Assembly (NCBI GenBank): GCA_021927905.1
Contig: BLLK01000020.1
Span: forward strand, 1-64,000
Reading direction: 5' to 3'
Length of the DNA stretch: 64,000 nucleotides
Source: Chaetoceros tenuissimus
Lineage: Eukaryota > Bacillariophyta > Thalassiosirophyceae > Chaetocerotales > Chaetocerotaceae
Shown here: one piece after another, positions 36,415 to 46,440 of the stretch
Layout of the letters: each line of letters opens with the position of its first letter
Position numbering within the stretch: position 1 is the stretch's first letter
The notes under the pieces: model-generated
Told to the model about the DNA's origin: nothing
Database searches by the model: none
The model's input: only the letters and a program-made list of their open reading frames with translations
Program-made: the position numbers and the translations under genes

Positions 36415-39400
36415 TTAATTTTGTCGAGAATCCTTCTTCTCTTCATCAATCTTCTTTGCAGATATACCAGCTGCTTGCTTTGCGATGCGGACTACATCTG
36501 ATGCTGAAGGAACCAATGTAAATCGATAGCATTGACTACTGAGCTTTTCCCAACGACCAAACCATTCATACAATACTTTTACTAATGCTTTCCATGCCAC
36601 TGGTAGTAGTCCCCCTGATTCTGATAAATGCTTTTCCATACGGTAGTAAATTGCACCAATCTTTTCTTTTAAAATCTCACGATTGCATTCCTTTTCCAAT
36701 GTCTTTTGAAACGTTGATCGAGGTACATGAATTGGAACGTCTGCATCTCCTACTTCTCTACGAATTCTAGATATGGAAGCAAATAAAGTATGCAATGACT
36801 TGAATTCTCTCTTGATCATGAATCCCAAATAAGCATCGGTACTCTGCTTGCATATTGTACTTGCTGCAGTAATTTGCTTTTGGAATAATTCAGTTAGTTC
36901 GGGACCTCTTTGCTTGATGGTCTGAGTGAAGAAATAAGAATTCTCCATTCGCATGACATTTGCTGCGTACTCTTGATCTGTTGTTTCTCTTTCCGCGCAT
37001 TCATGTAAACTATCAAATAGTGCTGCTGCCATCTTTTGTAAATAGTATGTAACTACTTTGATTCTTGAAAGATTTGGAACGTGATCCATTGGTCTACCTG
37101 CCTTGCAACAAATCATGACATGATCGAGATACGATGGAAATCTTGAAAAAGACGTAAATACTCCAGCTCGCTTTCCGTTCAAAGGTACTCCAGGTGATGT
37201 CTTGATCCATTGAATCTGTTCTTCAACCCATGATACCCACTGTCTATCCACTCTTTTTCGAAGATCAAGAATTGTAGCACGAACATATGCCAAAGAAAGT
37301 GAATGATCTCCTCCCTTCTTCTTTCGATCTATATAGTTATCCATGGCTTCATTCAACATGATACTTGAAATGAGAGAAAGCATAGGATCCGCAAATACCT
37401 TCTTGCCCTCAGCATCTGCTTCCGATGCAATTCCACAGATACGCTTGATATAATATTTGAAATGTTTGGAAGAAAAGTCTACACTCTTTTTAGCCGAATC
37501 AAAATTCTTCTTTTTTTCTCTACCGCTAAGATGTTTTGCACTTAATCCAAACAGAGCAGCAGTGAAGAATGCTTCTCTTGCAATCTGTTCATAGAATGAT
37601 AAAGTTAGAAGAAGGAACTCTCAAAGCAACATGACTTGCGATATGTGAAACTTACCACTGGTAAAAGCTCCGAAAGTGCAATCTCTACGTCTTTTGCTTG
37701 AGCCGGTCTCATGATTGGGTGATTCGTATCTGTAATCGGAAGCGATCTAAGCGCCACTGATGGATAAACATTCAGATCAATAGTGTACATTTCCATATTG
37801 ACTGAACTCTTTCCAGGCAGTGATGTAAAGTAGTTCTTGAGTTTCTTTTTACTCAATATACCTTCAGAGACCAAGTTTGCGTAAGCATCTCGAACACTTG
37901 GTAGAATTGAAGGTTTCAACAGCTGCAAGATCTCGATGAGTTTAATGTACGTAAGAACAAACGTCTGGAATTGCTTTTGAGTCTGAGAAAGAATATGTTA
38001 GAACAGCATAGCAAATCTAAATCTTTCTAAAGATAAAACCTACCGATCGGATTGACTTGGACAAGGATGTATGACTTTCACTCTTTTCTTTCTTTTCTTC
38101 ATTATCAATCACCATGATAATTGTTTGTTTCATGATTGAAATAATGATCTTGGCGACCGCTTGACAAAAGTGATTTGAAACTTGTAAAAGCCCTTCGACA
38201 CGTTCATTCACTGCATGAAGATGAACTCCACCTTCATCTGCAACTTTGTCAAAAGTTTCCTTGAGAGCCTTTCCAGCCTCGTAGATTTCTTGAGCTCCTG
38301 CCTCACTCTTTTTGATATCTACCTCGCCGTTAGAATTGAGAACCATTTTGGAAGAAGGATCTTGAAGGATCTCTTCGATAGATGGATCAACATTAAGTCC
38401 ATCTAAAAGACGACCAAGTTCAATTTTAAGCAATTCGTAGGAATATTGCTGCTGCTCCATTTCTCTATTGACTTCTTCGACCTCACGACAGTCATCGGTA
38501 AGAGGCTTGATCGCTGCTGCTTTGTCACTTAGCCATTCTTCCAAATTATCCAAGTCTCTATCTAGCTGATCAAGTGTTTTGAAAAGTACAGATAGACTCT
38601 GACCTTCGTTAGTGTCATGTTTAGATGGAGTTGTACCTTCGTGAGAATACTTCTTTTCATCTTCCCACGCAATAAGACGACGACAGGTTTCAGCTTCCAA
38701 GTCTCTCATTCTCTTTTGAAGTAAGTTACTGAGTATGTCTGCAGTATCAATCTCATCCACTTTGAGCTTGACCATATCATTTTTAGACTCTTCATTTTCA
38801 TCCTCAACTCCCATGAGGCTTACTACGCTACCGGTTCCAGTCGGTTCCTCCGGATCAAATATGATGGAGTTCAAAATCTCTTCCGCATCAAACTTTTCTT
38901 CTTCCGTGTTGAATAATGCTAGACGATTGAAGTTCCCCATAATCATATCATAGGCGATACCATCCACTTCATCGTCTACCTCTCCATCACCACGAGCGGT
39001 CTTTTCTTCTTGAAAGTCTCCGGATCCACTTCTACCTCTATGTCCATGCTTGCCTCCAGCTTTACCTGCCTTCTTATCAACTCCAATTGCAAGGTTCCTT
39101 TGTCTCTCCAATAACGCACAAAGGATAGGATTGTCGGAAAGGAACCCATTGACGGTAGAAATGTATTGTAGTTCAGCTCTATCTACATTTTTCATATTGA
39201 GTTGAGGTAGGGCAGTAGCAGCGTGAACCTTTGCGTATGCAGAGTTACTCATTCGGATGTTTCTCTCCACTACAGAAGTACATAAAATTGCATGAATTTG
39301 CAACAGCGACCATAGAAATCGATTCTTGACGACCTGAGAAGATGGCGCCGGTACTGTACTTCTACTTTTTTCATCTTCTACATCGCAATCAAGTTCTACA

Positions 39401-40932
39401 ATGACACCATTTTGAAATACAAGCTTGACCATGGTAGTATTTGCAACATTTTCAATAGCCACAAGTTGATCAAGGTCAAGAATTTGTCGAACATCAGGAG
39501 TTCCATCATTAGTGATTGCCATAAATACAAGAGAAGGAAAGGATGTCTGTTCCTTTTCCGGGGAAAGATCTTTATGCTTTCTGGTCGGTCCTAAATCAAA
39601 GTCATCACTGGATACATTGACTCCAAACTTTTTCCCCTTTTTCTTTTTGGTAGGAGATGGGGAAGACCCAATATTGGCAACATCTCCTTTTCCATCTGGA
39701 TTAAAGAGTAGAGAGTAATCATCGTTATCTTCATCATCGTCCTCGTCCATATCTTCATCATTGTTAAAGTCATCATCACTATCGGAATCTTCTTCACCAT
39801 AAATGATATCATAATCATCTTCCAAGACGACTCGTCCATTACACACTACATTTCCAGTGACGGTCTGAATAGGATTGGCAGCATGTCCAGTATTACTATT
39901 GCCAGAGTATGCAATTCTCGCATTGGTAGAACGAGTAATACAGACATATCTCAATTTATTCTTGTTTTTGGGATTCATGGAACTCATATTTTTACGGAAC
40001 CCCCCAGAAACAGATACTTGCACGGAAACATCATCGGCTGCATCATTTAAATCTCCATCGGTAGCTGTGTTGGGTGTCAAAGCAATGGTTTTGGTAGTCA
40101 ATTTCCCATTTTGATCCATGAATTCAAATTTATTCACTCGTAACGCTAGTAAACATTCATTATGAAGATATTTCGGTGACGATTGCTGTTTGAGTAAATC
40201 TTCACTTTTGTCCATGTCATTGTTTGCAAAAATGGATGGATTCATGGGATGTATTTTATGTACCTTTTTTGGAGCGATATAAGTGACTAATTCCGAGACA
40301 GCATTGGAGTCGCTTGGATCCCTGATTGTAAATTTCCGATGTTTCATTGGTTTTGGAGATTTAATAGGATACGAGGAAGAAGAAGATTCAACACCTGCAC
40401 CAGATCCAAGACCATGAGAACCCGAAATGATATTTTTCTTTTTACCAAATTTCTTGGTTTTGGTCTTTGTAGTGATTGGCTGCGGTTCCTTTTTATTCTT
40501 GATAAACATGCTTTTGGTTTTCTTTAAACTGGATCTCATTTCATTTGGTGCTGATAATTTATCTGCTACATCGGAAGGAAACATGGATCCTGTACTTTTA
40601 CTCTTGCCATCATTGGCCCCGTTAGTACCTGTCGGGTTGGGTCTCGAAGTATCAATGGGTTGAACTGGATTGCTTGAAATGGAAGCTGTCGACTTTTTCA
40701 TGAATGCCGAGGAAACGTCTTCATCCTCGTCTTCTTCTCCAAATGGATTTCTGGAAGGTTTTTCGTTTTTAATTTTTGCAGTGTTGTCCATTTCATTGTT
40801 GAGACGACTAGAAGATCCTTTCCCAAAAAGTGACTTTTTAGGAGACGCCTTTCCGTCACTCTTTTTCTTGCTCCTTCGTAACATTTTATAAGGAGAGATG
40901 TTAGTAGAGGGTGATTGAGCTGTTAGCGTCAA
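36415..40932 (-). CDS. SEC3: Exocyst complex component SEC3 (EXOC1-like), 3 exons
   Basis: Exons are 40932-38044, 37982-37656 and 37584-36415. Introns are 61 bp (GTAGGT...CAG) and 71 bp (GTAAGT...CAG), both between codons. The product is 1461 aa. N-terminal 200 residues: basic, Ser-rich, low complexity. About 250-530: the region expected to hold the PH-like phosphoinositide/Rho-binding fold (LLALRVNKFEF near 256, RYVCITRSTNARIAYSG near 325), interrupted by an acidic run (about 378-407). About 770-870: the SEC3 coiled coil (LDNLEEWLSDK, then REVEEVNREMEQQ, then LLKIELGRLLDGLNV). The remaining 600 residues are the helical exocyst rod, spread over the three exons. Known family role: tethers secretory vesicles at the plasma membrane with the other seven exocyst subunits. 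A second possible start is Met17. It shares a divergent intergenic region with the SHxWGE family gene to the right. Confidence 0.88.
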
Positions 40933-41100
40933 TAGGCTTTAGTTTTTATTTTCTATTGCATTAGTTCCTATGAATGACACAACTTGTGTTGAAGATGAGA
41001 TGTGAGATGCTCCCTCTTGTTCTTGGCTTTGTCGCGGTGCTTCTAACCTATATATTGAATATTTAGTTGTAAGAAAGTGTATCTTTGTTGGGTTGGTGGT

Positions 41101-41135
41101 TTATGCGAAGCGTCGAGAGTAGAGTTCTCATTCAT
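41101..41135 (+). promoter_or_regulatory. Shared upstream module with initiator-like box (copy 1)
   Basis: 'ttatgcgaagcgtcgaga' begins at 41101 and 'gttctcattcatc' at 41124. The same pair at the same 23-bp offset occurs upstream of two other family members (53872 and 59427). The 'TCATTC' core resembles the initiator known from stramenopile (oomycete) core promoters, so transcription may start here, about 160-185 bp before the coding start. Confidence 0.6.
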
Positions 41136-41307
41136 CTATCGATCCATCTTCGTGAATGATTCATCTTCTTGTTTCATGAGCCAAAATACGAATCAATTCA
41201 ATAAACGCAATCAAATGTATATATACATTGGTATCGAAAGACAAGTTACATGAAAAACAAGAATAGACAACTATCAGAACAGCTATGGGTAATAATTGCG
41301 CTTGTCC

Positions 41308-43590
41308 ATGCGTCAAATTGTGAAGAAGGAAGGCGACGAAGAAGATATCTTTCCAAACAGACAAACAGTAGATCTACAAGTGCAAAGTAATCCCAACGCT
41401 GCTACCGACTTCCATGATGAAGAAAAAGATGCTATGAATATTCTAAAATCAAATGAAACACGAGATACTTTCAAAGAACTCATTGATGGATATGAAAACG
41501 ATGAGGGTGAATACATTGACATGAGTCAACCAAGAGGCGCTTCCTATTCTGTAAAAACAAAAACTAATCTATGGAATGGGAACAACATTGTGAAGCGCAC
41601 ATCTAGACTGGGACGAGATGCGAATCTTTCATCAAGGATACCAAACAAGGTCTTAGATATTTATCAAACTGTTACAACATCTGGACATGATTTACATAGT
41701 TTTAGATCCATGCCTATCGAGTTTAGAGGTGTCACTCTTCGACAACTAAGAGCTATTATCCCATTGATTAAACGCAGATGCGAAGAAGAAAACTGGACCC
41801 GTCCAATTTACAAAAATGGTGTCGAGACTGATGATTTTGAAAGAGTAACTCTGGAGAATGCTACAATGTATGATGTCAACGAATATATCATCAAGCCATT
41901 CACACAGTATTCTCAACAGTCGTTCATTGAAACACTACCATCGACAAAAGGTACACAGCCACCTATGGTTTGTCAGGTAAGTAAAAGATGCTACATTTTC
42001 TTCACTTCCCCAAAAGAAGGAACTAATGAATTGTATCAATAGCCATACTTGGGGTGAGCCATTCATTCACACTCTAGCATGCTTAGAGTGTTTAGCCCTT
42101 GATTTTGAAGCAAATTCTTCTACTAGAGCTAACAATGACCATGAGAAACGATGTGGAGGTATGACGGAGAATACTCCTGTTTGGATATATGCCTTTCCAG
42201 GCAATCAACATGATCATGAAGATGGACTGACTAGTAATCCTGTGTATTCGTCAGTCACAAAAGCTTTGGGGATTGCAGATTTTCGCTTCATGTTCATTTT
42301 AGATGTAAAGGCAGAAGTATTCAGTCGTATGTGGTGCCTGTATGAGTTGTACTTGGCGTTAACTCTGTCGAATGAGGATGGTATTGAGTGTCAACTTGGA
42401 ATATATCTCATCATGAGCATTCGCTTTGCAAATTTGATTATGCTCAAAGAATAGAAGACAAAGCGAGGTATGCAATAGGACTCATTGAAGGTGGCTGTAC
42501 AAGCGATTATTCTTTGTACTCGTCTATGCAGAGGCGACGTCATTTTCCACTACAGCGTTTAATCAAATCTTGGTCGACCTCCATTCAAGATACAATAGCT
42601 TCTAATGACAGTGACCGCAAACATATTCTAAATGCAATAGTAGGTCAGAAAGATGAAGATATGGAATATCTGATTTGTGATCACGAGAAGTACAAGGACT
42701 TTAATGATATTGTGCAGAAAGCTCTTTCCCGTTTTTTAAATGGACCTCCTATAACTCCTCTATCTTTGAACCAATTAAAATCAATTCAAACTTTGTCTCG
42801 GTTATCAATTGCGCATTGCATGGATCTTGATGAACAGTCTAGAATCGATTTGATGTGTTTATTCAAACTCTCCAAGGCAGATATCCTGAGTATTTGTTAC
42901 GAGGACGATTTCGAAGATAAGCAAAAGCAACAACAACTACTCTGTATACAACAAGAACAAGGAATGCATATTGGCTTCATGAATTTTGGGCAACATGATA
43001 CTGTAAGAATGTTTCATGAAAATTCTTTGCCAACTGGGTCATTATGTTTAGGTATTATAACTTATCCATATGGGCGAGAAGTAATGGACTCAGTCCTAGA
43101 TTGGCTTGAGAATACGTCTCCTCCTAATCTCGGCATGGCGGGGACATGTATTGGTTGGGAAATTGGTGGGAAGGAATGTGGCGAACGACTGGCAAGATTC
43201 TTAGCTAGAGAGGATTGCAATATAAATATGCTCCTTTTGAGTGATACTGATTTGATCGGATCGAGGAATGTGGGCACATGGATTGAATGTGTGAAAAGGA
43301 GTTGCAGCTAAAGGAATGGCTAAAAGTGTACAAAGTATGGATAGAAGTGGGGAATCTAATAGTTCATTTGATCCAAATTACAACTTCGCAGTCCCTGGTA
43401 TAGGTGGTATTATCTATTGGATGGAACCACCTTCCCAGATGCGACAATGTCAAAAGAGCAAGAAGAAGCATTTAAGGCAACATCATCTCCAGATAAAAGT
43501 ATTCATATTGGAACTTTTGTCGTGAAGAGGAAGAAGAGATTCTTAAATCTGTTTTCAAAGATGATTTCAAAAGACCAAAATATCAGTGCT
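41308..43590 (+). pseudogene. SHxWGE (TIR-like) plus LRR-like family member, copy A, frame-broken
   Basis: Closely related to copy B at 54013-56060 along its whole length. Exon 1 runs from about 41308 to 41976 (GTAAGT donor). The intron is 66 bp and exon 2 starts at 42043 after 'caatag'. Seen: the leading conserved block (RGVTLRQLRAIIPLIKRRC); then SHTWGEP across the intron; WIYAFPGNQHDH; ILDVKAEVFSRMWCLYELYL; the DRKHILNAIVGQ helix; and an LRR-like tail (CGERLARFLARE). Against copy B the frame is broken four times: two bases missing just before the conserved Trp (about 41964); one base missing near 42406; a stop at 43309-43311; and one base missing near 43420 in the tail. The first two sum to three, so the reading frame returns. 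Probably a recent pseudogene; assembly errors cannot be excluded from sequence alone. Confidence 0.75.
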
Positions 43591-43838
43591 TCTTGAGAGA
43601 GAATCAGTCAATGATAGAGTTTACATTTCAGTAGGGGGTCCTGACGAGCAATGCATAGCGTATAATATATGTCTCTCATTAATTCCCAAGTAATTTATAT
43701 CAGATCGAAATACGTAGAATAAGATTTTAGGATAATTATCTTGGAGAAAAGGAGAAAAATCGTTAGAGAGAATGCAGGTTAAGTACTGGTCAGTGCTACC
43801 CAATGACTTCTTGGTTTGCAACTGATAATCAGAACTTT

Positions 43839-44200
43839 TTAACACTCCTCTTCATTCAGCTGGCCTAGTAATTTCAAAATTCGTGTCTGACTTTCTTCCA
43901 AAGATGCTAAAGTAGAATTCACATCTTGAAACCCTCTCGTATATTTCTTTTTGTTCTTAATTGCTGTATTTTTTAGATCCTTCACATGGTTCTCTATTGT
44001 ATCCATTCTACCTTCTACATTTCTACTTTTGTTCTCTATTGGTCCATCGAATACATTTGAATAAATAGCAACAAGAATGATGAGAGGTGAAGCTATCACA
44101 AGTCCTCCCAAAATAATTGATGCAATTGACCATGCCGCAATATTATCTTTGATACCAGAAATATCGTTTCGACGAGGTACTCCAACAATGACTTTGCGAA
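43839..44200 (-). pseudogene. 3' end of the ankyrin/TRP-like channel gene, severed by the copia element
   Basis: On the - strand from 44200 the frame reads without a stop to TAA at 43839. It encodes a basic stretch (KVIVGVPRRNDISG), a hydrophobic span (SIASIILGGLVIASPLIILVA) and a helical, probably coiled-coil tail (EGRMDTIENHVKDLKN). It joins in frame to the other part at 50875-51025 if the element and one copy of CGAA are removed: 151 + 362 bases = 171 codons including the stop. The Met that opens the isolated frame here is therefore internal, not a real start. The stretch 43591-43838 beyond the stop is 3' flank shared with the convergent pseudogene. Confidence 0.8.
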
Positions 44201-44365
44201 TGAGAAAATCCCACTGTTAGGTTGGTAGATTATGAGAACCCGAATTCTTCACCCGAATTCTTCACCCGAATTCTGTTGGAGAATTCTTCTATGTTTTTGA
44301 TCAGAACTTTACATATTTTACATAACATAATTCTTATTTTGATACGAAACAACTCTATCTTTTCA
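44201..44365 (+). repeat. 5' LTR (165 bp)
   Basis: Starts TGAGAAAATCCCACTG and ends CTATCTTTTCA. It contains three 'cccgaattct' steps where the 3' LTR has two; otherwise the two LTRs are identical by eye. Very short for an LTR. Confidence 0.92.
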
Positions 44366-44721
44366 GTTTATCAATACCCAATAGCTCTAACCAAGAAAGA
44401 AATTTATGTAAGTGAATATTTGTTTGACTAGTGACAGTTTGGTGTGATTATACCTCGCATGCTGCTTCGGCCTCTGCAATGAAGGTGCACAAACTGATGA
44501 CATATCAAACGAGGTCCGAATATGAAACGGATAATGGAAAGTACTTGTGTTATACAACACAGTACACCTCGGCTCACGGATGGAAAGAACCTCTCTATTT
44601 AAACCTTATGTTTATAGAGAGCCCAACCAATAGCTTAGAACTCAGTCTGATCAACTGGAGTTATGGTTGGGAGCTCAGCAGAAGCCTATGGAGCAAGTAA
44701 CCGTGTGAGCATTCCTATGGA
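44366..44721 (+). other. Leader between the 5' LTR and gag
   Basis: An 89-codon frame inside it (44431-44700) has no gag-like features. No tRNA-complementary primer-binding site was recognised immediately after the LTR (gtttatcaataccc). This is the expected place for packaging and primer signals. Confidence 0.5.
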
Positions 44722-46440
44722 ATGAAATCAAAATATTTTGCTAATAAAATTTTCCAAATTTACCAAATAAATAGAATGGACGATGTTCCAACTTTCACTG
44801 CATTTGTGCAAAATGTTCTAGGCGTAGCCGTTGTAAGAGCTCGCACTGAACTTGTTGCTTATATTCCAACATTTAGAAGATTGATGACAATCTCAGAAGA
44901 AGACATTGATAGATTCATTTCACAAGTCCATTCTTCCAACTCTGGTCGTGCTGCTGCTCAGCGTATTGTCTATGGGCCTGCTTTGGCTGCGAATCTTAAG
45001 GCATTATCTTTCACTCTTAAAGATAGAGCAAACTGTAATGCTCTCTACGATGCTGCAGGTCTTGCTGCCTTGGATCAAGCCCAGTTAGCTCTCATGCAGA
45101 ATTATCGTGACCAAGCACTACAAGATAAAGATAATGATGATGCTGTAACTCTACCAGATATCGATGTGCCAAAGTTTACTACAGACAATTATGATGATTT
45201 TATGGCTAAATTCCTAACTGTCATCTCACGTACAAAAGGTGTATATGGCGTATCTATCGATTACATTATTCGTCAAGCTGATGGAAATTTCAATGACATT
45301 CATCCAACTCGAAAGTTGAAGATGAGAGCATGTTTGGCCAGAAGAGGTCCGAAATTCCAAGAAGACTCCAAGACTCTCTTTGGCTTGTACCTCCAGTACA
45401 TTGGTACAACAGGACATGGAGCAAATCTTGTGAAACAGTTTCAACCTCGTCATCAAGGCTTTAATTTGCACTTTGCTTTTGTTAACCACTTTGCAAATGC
45501 TACACACCTTCAAAACAAAGCAGCTCAAGCTGCAACAGACTTGACTAAACTGAATTACTCTGGAGATAAGATGCGCTTCAAAATGGAAGATTATTATAAT
45601 CGTATGACACAGTGTTTTAATGACTTAGCAAATGGTGGTGCCCAGTATGCTTTGAATGATCACCAGAAGATCCAGGCCTTCTGTCAGGGATTGAAGAATG
45701 CAACTGCGGTCAGATACCATGTGGATGCAAAGCAGGCATGGGATGCCATCCAAGGACTAAAAGATTTCGATACCTATTACAATTTGTTCTCGTCTAAACT
45801 TCAACAATACCGTACTTTGATAGGAGATGGATCACATACCGACAATAGACGAATCAATAATGTTGATACAGGAGGTAGAGGCAGAGGACATGGTGGACGA
45901 TTTGGAAGAGGAGGTGGTAGAGGTCGTGGTCGTGGACGTGGTAGAGGTAGAGGCTCTTACCACAATAACAATCCTTACCACAATTCCTCAGGTCTTCCTA
46001 ACTTTACTGCAGAGGCTAGGAACTACCCTCAAGAGATGTTTTCCAAGATGTCCAAAATGCAGAAGGCTGCTGTACAACAAGCGAAAATCGATAATGGATG
46101 GAAAGATGGCCGTACACCACCTGATGGCTTTACTGTAAATGGTAACGGTTATGCCATTCCTTCCCCGAGCATTGTTGCTGCGATTCAGTCTCAAATGAAT
46201 ATTAGACAGTTCCAGCAGGTACAGACCCCTGGTGCTGGTACACCACTTCCACCACCACCACCGCCTCCGCCAGCTGCTCCTCCTATTCCTGGAACCATCA
46301 CTACCAATAATGCAGGTCAAGCTTTTGGCTCGTCTGCATCAAGGGGAGGAAATGGTGATGCTTCTAGTATTATTTCTACTGTCAATGGTCGGGCATACAA
46401 TGGACATGTGTATGATGCGAACGGTAATAGAATCTCCTGA
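44722..46440 (+). CDS. gag: Copia Gag protein with RG-rich nucleic-acid-binding tail
   Basis: 572 aa from ATG 44722; a second in-frame ATG at 44776 (MDDVPTFTAFVQNVLG) is an equally good start. The first 370 residues are helical and resemble copia-type capsid regions (DTYYNLFSSKLQQY at the end). About residues 376-416 are an Arg/Gly array (GGRGRGHGGRFGRGGGRGRG and more). Then comes a segment with 'FSKMSKMQKAAVQQAK', a polyproline run (LPPPPPPPPAAPPIPG) and a glycine/asparagine-rich end. No CCHC zinc knuckle is present; the RG array probably replaces it for RNA binding. It ends with TGA and is followed immediately by pol in the same frame. Confidence 0.9.
   Translation: MKSKYFANKIFQIYQINRMDDVPTFTAFVQNVLGVAVVRARTELVAYIPTFRRLMTISEEDIDRFISQVHSSNSGRAAAQRIVYGPALAANLKALSFTLKDRANCNALYDAAGLAALDQAQLALMQNYRDQALQDKDNDDAVTLPDIDVPKFTTDNYDDFMAKFLTVISRTKGVYGVSIDYIIRQADGNFNDIHPTRKLKMRACLARRGPKFQEDSKTLFGLYLQYIGTTGHGANLVKQFQPRHQGFNLHFAFVNHFANATHLQNKAAQAATDLTKLNYSGDKMRFKMEDYYNRMTQCFNDLANGGAQYALNDHQKIQAFCQGLKNATAVRYHVDAKQAWDAIQGLKDFDTYYNLFSSKLQQYRTLIGDGSHTDNRRINNVDTGGRGRGHGGRFGRGGGRGRGRGRGRGRGSYHNNNPYHNSSGLPNFTAEARNYPQEMFSKMSKMQKAAVQQAKIDNGWKDGRTPPDGFTVNGNGYAIPSPSIVAAIQSQMNIRQFQQVQTPGAGTPLPPPPPPPPAAPPIPGTITTNNAGQAFGSSASRGGNGDASSIISTVNGRAYNGHVYDANGNRIS

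Noticed and set aside
41285-41323. Short frame starting MGNNCACPC, which looks like a myristoylation/palmitoylation start for copy A
   Set aside because: It is out of frame with the conserved coding part and stops after 12 codons. The other family members do not start this way. It could be a relic, but there is no support.
44431-44700. 89-codon frame in the copia leader
   Set aside because: No gag or known domain features; leader regions often have chance frames.
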